Assembly: GCA_030867875.1 (NCBI GenBank)
Contig: JAOWCC010001616.1
Location: 186,001-250,000 of the forward strand
Reading direction: 5' to 3'
DNA from: Actinernus sp. WN-2022
Lineage: Eukaryota > Cnidaria > Anthozoa > Actiniaria > Actinernidae
Length of the DNA: 64,000 nt
Each line of letters starts with the position of its first letter. The first letter of the stretch is position 1. This document shows positions 1 to 13,600 of this stretch, piece after piece. A program made the position numbers and the translations under genes. The notes under the pieces are model-generated. The model searched no databases and was not told the origin of the DNA. It saw only the letters and a list, made by a program, of their open reading frames with translations.

Positions 1-128
1 GGAAACGTCCATCGATTAATCTTAATCTACAGGAAGAGAACGTTGTATTGCCGTATTGTGTATCGAAATCCATTAAAAGCTCGAGAAATGGCGCCACATT
101 GACATTTAGGTAACATAAGTAAGTTAAT
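1..128 (+). repeat. Partial satellite monomer at left window edge
   Basis: The window opens inside a monomer, at GGAAACGTCC. The visible part carries the GTATTGTGTATCG variant, the XhoI site and GGCGCC, and ends just before the first anchor at 129. The array therefore continues to the left. Confidence 0.95.
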
Positions 129-1700
129 GTGTACCTGTTGTCTTCAAAAGCCAGAAAGTCACTTTTCAACTTTTTTCCCCCGATTTTTGTCAGACCTAGC
201 GGAAAATGCTCATTGTCACTAAGCAAATCGTCACGCCAAACTTCAGGCAAATCGGTTGTTCACGAAAAAGTTCGAAATTCTACACCCCTCCACTCAAAAC
301 ACCCTCCCCCCCCCTCCTCCCCCCATAAAATACCTAGAGATCAGGAACTCGTCTTTTTGCCGTTTTCTTGAAAGGGCAAATGACAGCTAAAGATTTTTCT
401 GGCCTTTCTAGCCTATAATTTACTTGTGTTGTGTTAGATCTATCCCATAATTTCTTTATTGGAGAGCTAGAGGTTTGGGTTTGGTTAGAAAAAGGCCATT
501 TTCTGGTATTTGTACTCAATATACAGGAAACGTCCATCGATTAATCTTAATCTATAGGAAGAGAACGTTGTATTGCCGTATTGTGTATCGAAATCCATTA
601 AAAGCTCGAGAAATGGCGCCACATTGACATTTAGGTAACATAAGTAAGTTAATGTGTACCTGTTGTCTTTAAAAGCCAGAAAGTCACTTTTCAACTTTTT
701 TTCCCCGATTTTTGTCAGACCTAGCGGAAAATGCTCATTGTCACTAAGCAAATCGTCACGCCAAAGTTCAGGCAAATCGGTTGTTCACGAAAAAGTTCGA
801 AATTCTACACCCCTCCACTCAAAACACCCTCCCCCCCCTCCTCCCCCCATAAAATACCTAGAGATCAGGAACTCGTCTTTTTGCCGTTTTCTTGAAAGGG
901 CAAATGACAGCTAAAGATTTTTCTGGCCTTTCTAGCCTATAATTTACTTGTGTTGTGTTAGATCTATCCCATAATTTCTTTATTGGAGAGCTAGAGGTTT
1001 GGGTTTGGTTAGAAAAAGGCCATGTTCTGGTATTTGTACTCAATATACAGGAAACTTCCATCGATTAATCTTAATCTACAGGAAGAGAACGTTGTATTGC
1101 CGTATAGTGCATCGAAATCCATTAAAAGCTCGAGAAATGGCGCCACATTGACATTTAGGTAACATAAGTAAGTTAATGTGTACCTGTTGTCTTTAAAAGC
1201 CAGAAAGTCACTTTTCAACTTTTTTTCCCCGATTTTTGTCAGACCTAGCGGAAAATGCTCATTGTCACTAAGCAAATCGTCACGCCAAACTTCAGGCAAA
1301 TCGGTTGTTCACGAAAAAGTTCGAAATTCTACACCCCTCCACTCAAAACACCCTCCCCCCCCCCTCCCCCCATAAAATACCTAGAGATCAGGAACTCGTC
1401 TTTTTGCCGTTTTCTTGAAAGGGCAAATGACAGCTAAAGATTTTTCTGGCCTTTCTAGCCTATAATTGACTTGTGTTGTGTTAGATCTATCCCATAATTT
1501 CTTTATTGGAGAGCTAGAGGTTTGGGTTTGGTTAGAAAAAGGCCATTTTCTGGTATTTGTACTCAACATACAGGAAACTTCCATCGATTAATCTTAATCT
1601 ACAGGAAGAGAACGTTGTATTGCCGTATAGTGCATCGAAATCCATTAAAAGCTCGAGAAATGGCGCCACATTGACATTTAGGTAACATAAGTAAGTTAAT
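129..1700 (+). repeat. Satellite block A, lead-in trimer (anchors 129, 654, 1178)
   Basis: Three monomers of 525, 524 and 523 bp. The first has GTCTTCAAAAG after the anchor, the mark of the h-like subtype found in later blocks. The second has a private AAAGTTCAGG change and a tail with CATGTTCTGG. The third is the common plain subtype. The lead-in does not clearly match a complete higher-order unit, probably because the window begins mid-unit. Confidence 0.85.
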
Positions 1701-4700
1701 GTGTACCTGTTGTCTTTAAAAGCCAGAAAGTCACTTTTCAACATTTTTTCCCGGATTTTTGTCAGACCTAGCGGAAAATGCTCATTGTCACTAAGCAAAT
1801 CGTCACGCCAAACTTCAGGCAAATCGGTTGTTCACGAAAAAGTTCGAAATTCTACACCCCTCCACTCAAAACACCCTCCCCCCCCCCCTCCCCCCATAAA
1901 ATACCTAGAGATCAGGAACTCGTCTTTTTGCCGTTTTCTTGAAAGGGCAAATGACAGCTAAAGATTTTTCTGGCCTTTCTAGCCTATAATTTACTTGTGT
2001 TGTGTTAGATCTATCCCATAATTTCTTTATTGGAGAGCTAGAGGTTTGGGTTTGGTTAGAAAAAGGCCATTTTCTGGTATTTGTACTCAATATACAGGAA
2101 ACGTCCATCGATTAATCTTAATCTACAGGAAGAGAACGTTGTATTGCCGTATTGTGTATCGAAATCCATTACAAGCTCGAGAAATGGCGCCACATTGACA
2201 TTTAGGTAACATAAGTAAGTTAATGTGTACCTGTTGTCTTTAAAAGCCAGAAAGTCACTTTTCAACATTTTTTCCCCGATTTTTGTCAGACCTAGCGGAA
2301 AATGCTCATTGTCACTAAGCAAATCGTGACGCCAAACTTCAGGCAAATCACTTGTTCACGAAAAAGTTCGAAATTCTACACCCCTCCACTCAAAACACCC
2401 TCCCCCCCCCCCCCCCTCCCCCCATAAAATACCTAGAGATCTGGAACTCGTCTTTTTGCCGTTTACTTGAAAGGGCAAATGACAGCTACAGATTTTTCTG
2501 GCCTTTCTAGCCTATAATTTACTTGTGTTGTGTTAGATCTATCCCATAATTTCTTTATTGGAGAGCTAGAGGTTTGGGTTTGGTTAGAAAAAGGCCATTT
2601 TCTGGTATTTGTACTCAACATACAGGAAACTTCCATCGATTAATCTTAATCTACAGGAATAGAACGTTGTATTGCCGTATAGTGCATCGAAATCCATTAA
2701 AAGCTCGAGAAATGGCGCCACATTGACATTTAGGTAACATAAGTAAGTTAATGTGTACCTGTTTTCTTTAAAAGCCAGAAAGTCACTTTTCAACTTTTTT
2801 TCCCCGATTTTTGTCAGACCTAGCGGAAAATGCTCATTGTCACTAAGCAAATCGTCACGCCAAACTTCAGGCAAATCGGTTGTTCACGAAAAAGTTCGAA
2901 ATTCTACACCCCTCCACTCAAAACACCCCCCCCCCCCCTCCCCCCATAAAATACCTAGAGATCAGGAACTCGTCTTTTTGCCGTTTTCTTGAAAGGGCAA
3001 ATGACAGCTAAAGATTTTTCTGGCCTTTCTAGCCTATAACTTACTTGTGTTGTGTTAGATCTATCCCATAATTTCTTTATTGGAGAGCTAGAGGTTTGGG
3101 TTTGGTTAGAAAAAGGCCATTTTCTGGTATTTGCACTCAACATTCAGGAAACTTCCATCGATTAATCTTAATCTACAGGAAGAGAACGTTGTATTGCCGT
3201 ATAGTGCATCGAAATCCATTAAAAGCTCGAGAAATGGCGCCACATTGACATTTAGGTAACATAAGTAAGTTAATGTGTACCTGGTGTCTTTAAAAGCCAG
3301 AAAGTCACTTTTCAACTTTTTCCCCCCGATTTCTGTCAGACCTAGCGGAAAATGCTCATTGTCACTAATCAAATCGTCACGCCAAACTTCAGGCAAATCG
3401 GTTGTTCACGAAAAAGTTCGAAATTCTACACCCCTCCACTCAAAACACCCTCCCCCCCCCCCTCCCCCCATAAAATACCTAGAGATCAGGAACTCGTCTT
3501 TTTGCCGTTTTCTTGAAAGGGCAAATGACAGCTAAAGATTTTTCTGGCCTTTCTAGCCTATAATTTACTTGTGTTGTGTTAGATCTATCCCATAATTTCT
3601 TTATTGGAGAGCTAGAGGTTTGGGTTTGGTTAGAAAAAGGCCATTTTCTGGTATTTGTACTCAATATACAGGAAACTTCCATCGATTAATCTTAATCTAC
3701 AGGAAGAGAACGTTGTATTGCCGTATAGTGCATCGAAATCCATTAAAAGCTCGAGAAATGGCGCCACATTGACATTTAGGTAACATAAGTAAGTTAATGT
3801 GTACCTGTTGTCTTTAAAAGCCAGAAAGTCACTTTTCAACTTTTTTTCCCCGATTTTTGTCAGACCTAGCGGAAAATGCTCATTGTCACTAAGCAAATCG
3901 TCACGCCAAACTTCAGGCAAATCGGTTGTTCACGAAAAAGTTCGAAATTCTACACCCCTCCACTCAAAACACCCTCCCCCCCCCCCTCCCCCCATAAAAT
4001 ACCTAGAGATCAGGAACTCGTCTTTTTGCCGTTTTCTTGAAAGAGCAAATGACAGCTAAAGATTTTTCTGGCCTTTCTAGCCTATAATTGACTTGTGTTG
4101 TGTTAGATCTATCCCATAATTTCTTTATTGGAGAGCTAGAGGTTTGGGTTTGGTTAGAAAAAGGCCATTTTCTGGTATTTGTACTCAATATACAGGAAAC
4201 TTCCATCGATTAATCTTAATCTACAGGAAGAGAACGTTGTATTGCCGTATAGTGCATCGAAATCCATTAAAAGGTCGAGAAATGGCGCCACATTGATATT
4301 TAGGTAACATAAGTAAGTTAATGTGTACCTGTTGTCTTTAAAAGCCAGAAAGTCACTTTTCAACTTTTTTTCCCCGATTTTTGTCAGACCTAGCGGAAAA
4401 TGCTCATTGTCACTAAGCAAATCGTCACGCCAAACTTCAGGCAAATCGGTTGTTCCCGAAAAAGTTCGAAATTCTACACCCCTCCACTCAAAACACCCTC
4501 CCCCCCCCCTCCCCCCTCCCCCCATAAAATACCTAGAGATCAGGAACTCGTCTTTTTGCCGTTTTCTTGAAAGGGCGAATGACAGCTAAAGATTTTTCTG
4601 GCCTTTCTAGCCTATAATTTACTTGTGTTGTGTTAGATCTATCCCATAATTTCTTTATTGGAGAGCTAGAGGTTTGGGTTTGGTTAGAAAAAGGCCATTT

Positions 4701-4852
4701 TCTGGTATTTGTACTCAACATACAGGAAACTTCCATCGATTAATCTTAATCTACAGGAAGAGAACGTTGTATTGCCGTATAGTGCATCGAAATCCATTAA
4801 AAGCTCGAGAAATGGCGCCACATTGACATTTAGGTAACATAAGTAAGTTAAT
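1701..4852 (+). repeat. Higher-order unit A1, six monomers (R-H-F-V-x-P)
   Basis: Anchors 1701, 2225, 2753, 3275, 3799 and 4323 form a 3152-bp unit. Subtype marks are: R, TTTTTTCCCGGATTTT at 1701; H, GTGACGCC with AATCACTTG at 2225; F, CCTGTTTTC at 2753; V, CCTGGTGTC with GATTTCTGTCAG and CTAATCAAATCG at 3275; x, plain at 3799; P, GTTCCCGAAAA with a three-run C tract and GGGCGAATGAC at 4323. The next unit starts again with an R monomer at 4853. Confidence 0.8.
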
Positions 4853-7800
4853 GTGTACCTGTTGTCTTTAAAAGCCAGAAAGTCACTTTTCAACATTTTT
4901 TCCCGGATTTTTGTCAGACCTAGCGGAAAATGCTCATTGTCACTAAGCAAATCGTCACGCCAAACTTCAGGCAAATCGGTTGTTCACGAAAAAGTTCGAA
5001 ATTCTACACCCCTCCACTCAAAACACCCTCCCCCCCCCCTCCCCCCATAAAATACCTAGAGATCAGGAACTCGTCTTTTTGCCGTTTTCTTGAAAGGGCA
5101 AATGACAGCTAAAGATTTTTCTGGCCTTTCTAGCCTATAATTTACTTGTGTTGTGTTAGATCTATCCCATAATTTCTTTATTGGAGAGCTAGAGGTTTGG
5201 GTTTGGTTAGAAAAAGGCCATTTTCTGGTATTTGTACTCAATATACAGGAAACGTCCATCGATTAATCTTAATCTACAGGAAGAGAACGTTGTATTGCCG
5301 TATTGTGTATCGAAATCCATTACAAGCTCGAGAAATGGCGCCACATTGACATTTAGGTAACATAAGTAAGTTAATGTGTACCTGTTGTCTTTAAAAGCCA
5401 GAAAGTCACTTTTCAACATTTTTTCCCCGATTTTTGTGAGACCTAGCGGAAAATGCTCATTGTCACTAAGCAAATCGTGACGCCAAACTTCAGGCAAATC
5501 ACTTGTTCACGAAAAAGTTCGAAATTCTACACCCCTCCACTCAAAACACCCTCCCCCCCCCCCCTCCCCCCATAAAATACCTAGAGATCAGGAACTCGTC
5601 TTTTTGCCGTTTTCTTGAAAGGGCAAATGACAGCTACAGATTTTTCTGGCCTTTCTAGCCTATAATTTACTTGTGTTGTGTTAGATCTATCCCATAATTT
5701 CTTTATTGGAGAGCTAGAGGTTTGGGTTTGGTTAGAAAAAGGCCATTTTCTGGTATTTGTACTCAACATACAGGAAACTTCCATCGATTAATCTTAATCT
5801 ACAGGAATAGAACGTTGTATTGCCGTATAGTGCATCGAAATCCATTAAAAGCTCGAGAAATGGCGCCACATTGACATTTAGGTAACATAAGTAAGTTAAT
5901 GTGTACCTGTTTTCTTTAAAAGCCAGAAAGTCACTTTTCAACTTTTTTTCCCCGATTTTTGTCAGACCTAGCGGAAAATGCTCATTGTCACTAAGCAAAT
6001 CGTCACGCCAAACTTCAGGCAAATCGGTTGTTCACGAAAAAGTTCGAAATTCTACACCCCTCCACTCAAAACACCCCCCCCCCCCCTCCCCCCATAAAAT
6101 ACCTAGAGATCAGGAACTCGTCTTTTTGCCGTTTTCTTGAAAGGGCAAATGACAGCTAAAGATTTTTCTGGCCTTTCTAGCCTATAACTTACTTGTGTTG
6201 TGTTAGATCTATCCCATAATTTCTTTATTGGAGAGCTAGAGGTTTGGGTTTGGTTAGAAAAAGGCCATTTTCTGGTATTTGTACTCAACATTCAGGAAAC
6301 TTCCATCGATTAATCTTAATCTACAGGAAGAGAACGTTGTATTGCCGTATAGTGCATCGAAATCCATTAAAAGCTCGAGAAATGGCGCCACATTGACATT
6401 TAGGTAACATAAGTAAGTTAATGTGTACCTGTTGTCTTTAAAAGCCAGAAAGTCACTTTTCAACTTTTTTTCCCCGATTTTTGTCAGACCTAGCGGAAAA
6501 TGCTCATTGTCACTAAGCAAATCGTCACGCCAAACTTCAGGCAAATCGGTTGTTCACGAAAAAGTTCGAAATTCTACACCCCTCCACTCAAAACACCCCC
6601 CCCCCCTCCCCCCATAAAATACCTAGAGATCAGGAACTCGTCTTTTTGCCGTTTTCTTGAAAGGGCAAATGACAGCTAAAGATTTTATTGGCCTTTCTAG
6701 CCTATAATTTACTTGTGTTGTGTTAGATCTATCCCATAATTTCTTTATTGGAGAGCTAGAGGTTTGGGTTTGGTTAGCAAAAGGCCATGTTCTGGTATTT
6801 GTACTCAATATACAGGAAACTTCCATCGATTAATCTTAATCTACAGGAAGAGAACGTTGTATTGCCGTATAGTGCATCGAAATCCATTAAAAGCTCGAGA
6901 AATGGCGCCACATTGACATTTAGGTAAGATAAGTAAGTTAATGTGTACCTGGTGTCTTTAAAAGCCAGAAAGTCACTTTTCAACTTTTTCCCCCCGATTT
7001 CTGTCAGACCTAGCGGAAAATGCTCATTGTCACTAATCAAATCGTCACGCCAAACTTCAGGCAAATCGGTTGTTCACGAAAAAGTACGAAATTCTACACC
7101 CCTCCACTCAAAACACCCTCCCCCCCCCCCCTCCCCCCATAAAATACCTAGAGATCAGGAACTCGTCTTTTTGCCGTTTTATTGAAAGGGCAAATGACAG
7201 CTAAAGATTTTTCTGGCCTTTCTAGCCTATAATTTACTTGTGTTGTGTTAGATCTATCCCATAATTTCTTTATTGGAGAGCTAGAGGTTTGGGTTTGGTT
7301 AGAAAAAGGCCATTTTCTGGTATTTGTACTCAATATACAGGAAACTTCCATCGATTAATCTTAATCTACAGGAAGAGAACGTTGTATTGCCGTATAGTGT
7401 ATCGAAATCCATTAAAAGCTCGAGAAATGGCGCCACATTGACATTTAGGTAAGATAAGTAAGTTAATGTGTACCTGGTGTCTTTAAAAGCATGAAAGTCA
7501 CTTTTCAACTTTTTCCCCCCGATTTCTGTCAGACCTAGCGGAAAATGCTCATTGTCACTAATCAAATCGTCACGCCAAACTTCAGGCAAATCGGTTGTTC
7601 ACGAAAAAGTTCGAAATTCTACACCCCTCCACTCAAAACACCCTCCCCCCCCCTCCCCCCATAAAATACCTAGAGATCAGGAACTCGTCTTTTTGCCGTT
7701 TTCTTGAAAGGGCAAATGACAGCTAAAGATTTTTCTGGCCTTTCTAGCCTATAATTTACTTGTGTTGTGTTAGATCTATCCCATAATTTCTTTATTGGAG

Positions 7801-7989
7801 AGCTAGAGGTTTGGGTTTGGTTAGAAAAAGGCCATTTTCTGGTATTTGTACTCAATATACAGGAAACTTCCATCGATTAATCTTAATCTACAGGAAGAGA
7901 ACGTTGTATTGCCGTATAGTGCATCGAAATCCATTAAAAGCTCGAGAAATGGCGCCACATTGACATTTAGGTAACATAAGTAAGTTAAT
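4853..7989 (+). repeat. Higher-order unit A2, six monomers (R-H-F-x-V-V)
   Basis: Anchors 4853, 5376, 5901, 6423, 6943 and 7468 form a 3137-bp unit that opens with R-H-F as in A1. It then carries a plain monomer and two successive V monomers. The plain monomer before the first V has ATTTTATTGG and TTAGCAAAAGG in its tail, marks that also precede V monomers at 9563 and 13224. The V-V doublet suggests a one-monomer duplication by unequal exchange. Confidence 0.8.
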
Positions 7990-10614
7990 GTGTACCTGTT
8001 GTCTTTAAAAGCCAGAAAGTCACTTTTCAACATTTTTTCCCGGATTTTTGTCAGACCTAGCGGAAAATGCTCATTGTCACTAAGCAAATCGTCACGCCAA
8101 ACTTCAGGCAAATCGGTTGTTCACGAAAAAGTTCGAAATTCTACACCCCTCCACTCAAAACACCCTCCCCCCCCCCCCCCCCTCCCCCCATAAAATACCT
8201 AGAGATCAGGAACTCGTCTTTTTGCCGTTTTCTTGAAAGGGCAAATGACAGCTAAAGATTTTTCTGGCCTTTCTAGCCTATAATTTACTTGTGTTGTGTT
8301 AGATCTATCCCATAATTTCTTTATTGGAGAGCTAGAGGTTTGGGTTTGGTTAGAAAAAGGCCATTTTCTGGTATTTGTACTCAACATACAGGAAACTTCC
8401 ATCGATTAATCTTAATCTACAGGAATAGAACGTTGTATTGCCGTATAGTGCATCGAAATCCATTAAAAGCTCGAGAAATGGCGCCACATTGACATTTAGG
8501 TAACATAAGTAAGTTAATGTGTACCTGTTTTCTTTAAAAGCCAGAAAGTCACTTTTCAACTTTTTTTCCCCGATTTTTGTCAGACCTAGCGGAAAATGCT
8601 CATTGTCACTAAGCAAATCGTCACGCCAAACTTCAGGCAAATCGGTTGTTCACGAAAAAGTTCGAAATTCTACACCCCTCCACTCAAAACACCCCCCCCC
8701 CCCCTCCCCCCATAAAATACCTAGAGATCAGGAACTCGTCTTTTTGCCGTTTTCTTGAAAGGGCAAATGACAGCTAAAGATTTTTCTGGCCTTTCTAGCC
8801 TATAACTTACTTGTGTTGTGTTAGATCTATCCCATAATTTCTTTATTGGAGAGCTAGAGGTTTGGGTTTGGTTAGAAAAAGGCCATTTTCTGGTATTTGC
8901 ACTCAACATTCAGGAAACTTCCATCGATTAATCTTAATCTACAGGAAGAGAACGTTGTATTGCCGTATAGTGCATCGAAATCCATTAAAAGCTCGAGAAA
9001 TGGCGCCACATTGACATTTAGGTAACATAAGTAAGTTAATGTGTACCTGTTGTCTTTAAAAGCCAGAAAGTCACTTTTCAACTTTTTTCCCCGATTTTTG
9101 TCAGACCTAGCGGAAAATGCTCATTGTCACTAAGCAAATCGTCACGCCAAACTTCAGGCAAATCGGTTGTTCACGAAAAAGTTCGAAATTCTACACCCCT
9201 CCACTCAAAACACCCTCCCCCCCCCCTCCCCCCATAAAATACCTAGAGATCAGGAACTCGTCTTTTTGCCGTTTTCTTGAAAGGGCAAATGACAGCTAAA
9301 GATTTTATTGGCCTTTCTAGCCTATAATTTACTTGTGTTGTGTTAGATCTATCCCATAATTTCTTTATTGGAGAGCTAGAGGTTTGGGATTGGTTAGCAA
9401 AAGGCCATGTTCTGGTATTTGTACTCAATATACAGGAAACTTCCATCGATTAATCTTAATCTACAGGAAGAGAACGTTGTATTGCCGTATAGTGCATCGA
9501 AATCCATTAAAAGCTCGAGAAATGGCGCCACATTGACATTTAGGTAAGATAAGTAAGTTAATGTGTACCTGGTGTCTTTAAAAGCCAGAAAGTCACTTTT
9601 CAACTTTTTCCCCCCGATTTCTGTCAGACCTAGCGGAAAATGCTCATTGTCACTAATCAAATCGTCACGCCAAACTTCAGGCAAATCGGTTGTTCACGAA
9701 AAAGTTCGAAATTCTACACCCCTCCACTCAAAACACCCTCCCCCCCCCCCTCCCCCCATAAAATACCTAGAGATCAGGAACTCGTCTTTTTGCCGTTTTC
9801 TTGAAAGGGCAAATGACAGCTAAAGATTTTTCTGGCCTTTCTAGCCTATAATTTACTTGTGTTGTGTTAGATCTATCCCATAATTTCTTTATTGGAGAGC
9901 TAGAGGTTTGGGTTTGGTTAGAAAAAGGCCATTTTCTGGTATTTGTACTCAATATACAGGAAACTTCCATCGATTAATCTTAATCTACAGGAAGAGAACG
10001 TTGTATTGCCGTATAGTGCATCGAAATCCATTAAAAGCTCGAGAAATGGCGCCACATTGACATTTAGGTAACATAAGTAAGTTAATGTGTACCTGTTGTC
10101 TTTAAAAGCCAGAAAGTCACTTTTCAACTTTTTTTCCCCGATTTTTGTCAGACCTAGCGGAAAATGCTCATTGTCACTAAGCAAATCGTCACGCCAAACT
10201 TCAGGCAAATCGGTTGTTCCCGAAAAAGTTCGAAATTCTACACCCCTCCACTCAAAAGACCCTCCCCCCCCTCCCCCCTCCCCCCATAAAATACCTAGAG
10301 ATCAGGAACTCGTCTTTTTGCCGTTTTCTTGAAAGGGCGAATGACAGCTAAAGATTTTTCTGGCCTTTCTAGCCTATAATTTACTTGTGTTGTGTTAGAT
10401 CTATCCCATAATTTCTTTATTGGAGAGCTAGAGGTTTGGGTTTGGTTAGAAAAAGGCCATTTTCTGGTATTTGTACTCAACATACAGGAAACGTCCATCG
10501 ATTAATCTTAATCTACAGGAAGAGAACTTTGTATTGCCGTATAGTGCATCGAAATCCATTAAAAGCTCGAGAAATGGCGCCACATTGACATTTAGGTAAC
10601 ATAAGTAAGTTAAT
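7990..10614 (+). repeat. Higher-order unit A3, five monomers (R-F-x-V-P)
   Basis: Anchors 7990, 8519, 9041, 9563 and 10087 form a 2625-bp unit. It has the R-F-x-V-P order but lacks the H monomer found between R and F in A1, A2 and A4, so one monomer seems to have been lost. The P monomer at 10087 has GTTCCCGAAAA, CAAAAGACC and GGGCGAATGAC. The plain monomer at 9041 has a T tract two bases shorter than its relatives. Confidence 0.8.
8167..8189 (-). other. C tract of 16 C, T, 6 C
   Basis: A second very long example, in the R monomer at 7990. Sister R monomers at 1701, 4853 and 10615 have clearly shorter runs, so length changes faster than the flanking sequence. Confidence 0.7.
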
Positions 10615-13600
10615 GTGTACCTGTTGTCTTTAAAAGCCAGAAAGTCACTTTTCAACATTTTTTCCCGGATTTTTGTCAGACCTAGCGGAAAATGCTCATT
10701 GTCACTAAGCAAATCGTCACGCCAAACTTCAGGCAAATCGGTTGTTCACGAAAAAGTTCGAAATTCTACACCCCTCCACTCAAAACACCCTCCCCCCCCC
10801 TCCCCCCATAAAATACCTAGAGATCAGGAACTCGTCTTTTTGCCGTTTTCTTGAAAGGGCAAATGACAGCTAAAGATTTTTCTGGCCTTTCTAGCCTATA
10901 ATTTACTTGTGTTGTGTTAGATCTATCCCATAATTTCTTTATTGGAGAGCTAGAGGTTTGGGTTTGGTTAGAAAAAGGCCATTTTCTGGTATTTGTACTC
11001 AATATACAGGAAACGTCCATCGATTAATCTTAATCTACAGGAAGAGAACGTTGTATTGCCGTATTGTGTATCGAAATCCATTACAAGCTCGAGAAATGGC
11101 GCCACATTGACATTTAGGTAACATAAGTAAGTTAATGTGTACCTGTTGTCTTTAAAAGCCAGAAAGTCACTTTTCAACATTTTTTCCCCGATTTTTGTCA
11201 GACCTAGCGGAAAATGCTCATTGTCACTAAGCAAATCGTGACGCCAAACTTCAGGCAAATCACTTGTTCACGAAAAAGTTCGAAATTCTACACCCCTCCA
11301 CTCAAAACACCCTCCCCCCCCCCCTCCCCCCATAAAATACCTAGAGATCAGGAACTCGTCTTTTTGCCGTTTTCTTGAAAGGGCAAATGACAGCTACAGA
11401 TTTTTCTGGCCTTTCTAGCCTATAATTTACTTGTGTTGTGTTAGATCTATCCCATAATTTCTTTATTGGAGAGCTAGAGGTTTGGGTTTGGTTAGAAAAA
11501 GGCCATTTTCTGGTATTTGTACTCAACATACAGGAAACTTCCATCGATTAATCTTAATCTACAGGAATAGAACGTTGTATTGCCGTATAGTGCATCGAAA
11601 TCCATTAAAAGCTCGAGAAATGGCGCCACATTGACATTTAGGTAACATAAGTAAGTTAATGTGTACCTGTTTTCTTTAAAAGCCAGAAAGTCACTTTTCA
11701 ACTTTTTTCCCCCGATTTTTGTCAGACCTAGCGGAAAATGCTCATTGTCACTAAGCAAATCGTCACGCCAAACTTCAGGCAAATCGGTTGTTCACGAAAA
11801 AGTTCGAAATTCTACACCCCTCCACTCAAAACACCCCCCCCCCCCCCTCCCCCCATAAAATACCTAGAGATCAGGAACTCGTCTTTTTGCCGTTTTCTTG
11901 AAAGGGCAAATGACAGCTAAAGATTTTTCTGGCCTTTCTAGCCTATAACTTACTTGTGTTGTGTTAGATCTATCCCATAATTTCTTTATTGGAGAGCTAG
12001 AGGTTTGGGTTTGGTTAGAAAAAGGCCATTTTCTGGTATTTGTACTCAACATTCAGGAAACTTCCATCGATTAATCTTAATCTACAGGAAGAGAACGTTG
12101 TATTGCCGTATAGTGCATCGAAATCCATTAAAAGCTCGAGAAATGGCGCCACATTGACATTTAGGTAACATAAGTAAGTTAATGTGTACCTGTTGTCTTT
12201 AAAAGCCAGAAAGTCACTTTTCAACTTTTTTTCCCCGATTTTTGTCAGACCTAGCGGAAAATGCTCATTGTCACTAAGCAAATCGTCACGCCAAACTTCA
12301 GGCAAATCGGTTGTTCACGAAAAAGTTCGAAATTCTACACCCCTCCACTCAAAACACCCCCCCCCTCCCCCCATAAAATACCTAGAGATCAGGAACTCGT
12401 CTTTTTGCCGTTTTCTTGAAAGGGCAAATGACAGCTAAAGATTTTTCTGGCCTTTCTAGCCTATAACTTACTTGTGTTGTGTTAGATCTATCCCATAATT
12501 TCTTTATTGGAGAGCTAGAGGTTTGGGTTTGGTTAGAAAAAGGCCATTTTCTGGTATTTGTACTCAACATACAGGAAACTTCCATCGATTAATCTTAATC
12601 TACAGGAAGAGAACGTTGTATTGCCGTATAGTGCATCGAAATCCATTAAAAGCTCGAGAAATGGCGCCACATTGACATTTAGGTAACATAAGTAAGTTAA
12701 TGTGTACCTGTTGTCTTTAAAAGCCAGAAAGTCACTTTTCAACTTTTTTTCCCCGATTTTTGTCAGACCTAGCGGAAAATGCTCATTGTCACTAAGCAAA
12801 TCGTCACGCCAAACTTCAGGCAAATCGGTTGTTCACGAAAAAGTTCGAAATTCTACACCCCTCCACTCAAAACACCCTCCCCCCCCCTCCCCCCATAAAA
12901 TACCTAGAGATCAGGAACTCGTCTTTTTGCCGTTTTCTTGAAAGGGCAAATGACAGCTAAAGATTTTATTGGCCTTTCTAGCCTATAATTTACTTGTGTT
13001 GTGTTAGATCTATCCCATAATTTCTTTATTGGAGAGCTAGAGGTTTGGGTTTGGTTAGCAAAAGGCCATGTTCTGGTATTTGTACTCAATATACAGGAAA
13101 CTTCCATCGATTAATCTTAATCTACAGGAAGAGAACGTTGTATTGCCGTATAGTGCATCGAAATCCATTAAAAGCTCGAGAAATGGCGCCACATTGACAT
13201 TTAGGTAAGATAAGTAAGTTAATGTGTACCTGGTGTCTTTAAAAGCCAGAAAGTCACTTTTCAACTTTTTCCCCCCGATTTCTGTCAGACCTAGCGGAAA
13301 ATGCTCATTGTCACTAATCAAATCGTCACGCCAAACTTCAGGCAAATCGGTTGTTCACGAAAAAGTTCGAAATTCTACACCCCTCCACTCAAAACACCCT
13401 CCCCCCCCCCTCCCCCCATAAAATACCTAGAGATCAGGAACTCGTCTTTTTGCCGTTTTCTTGAAAGGGCAAATGACAGCTACAGATTTTATTGGCCTTT
13501 CTAGCCTATAATTTACTTGTGTTGTGTTAGATCTATCCCATAATTTCTTTATTGGAGAGCTAGAGGTTTGGGTTTGGTTAGCAAAAGGCCATGTTCTGGT

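Noticed and set aside
241..280. CENP-B box on the minus strand (TTCGTGAACAACCGA)
   Set aside because: It matches TTCG but lacks the required A and the CGGG of the consensus TTCGNNNNANNCGGG.
197..280. RNA polymerase III A and B boxes (TAGCGGAAAATG and GTTCGAAATTC), suggesting a SINE origin
   Set aside because: Both are partial matches, spacing is about 73 bp, and there is no tRNA-like fold or poly-A tail.
129..371. Plus-strand frames of 60-88 codons starting at each anchor
   Set aside because: They start with GTG and run into proline codons from the C tract. Length changes with tract length, and no family is recognisable.
470..486. TTTGGGTTTGG in each monomer as a telomere-like repeat
   Set aside because: Only two imperfect units occur per monomer and there is no longer run anywhere in the window.
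129..653. Three internal sub-repeats of about 174 bp within the monomer
   Set aside because: I could find only a short echo (GCAAATCG twice, about 28 bp apart), not three related thirds. A self-alignment of the monomer would settle it.
129..653. Hammerhead ribozyme inside the satellite monomer itself
   Set aside because: GAAAC occurs but no CUGANGA core lies at a suitable distance on either strand.
4154..4525. Conserved minus-strand frame of about 96 codons in nearly every monomer, once extended to 123 codons
   Set aside because: It opens with TTG, not ATG, has no recognisable domain, and its differences between copies mostly change the residue. The frame stays open because the monomers are near-identical, not because the protein is visibly constrained. 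The longer version only reads through a C tract.
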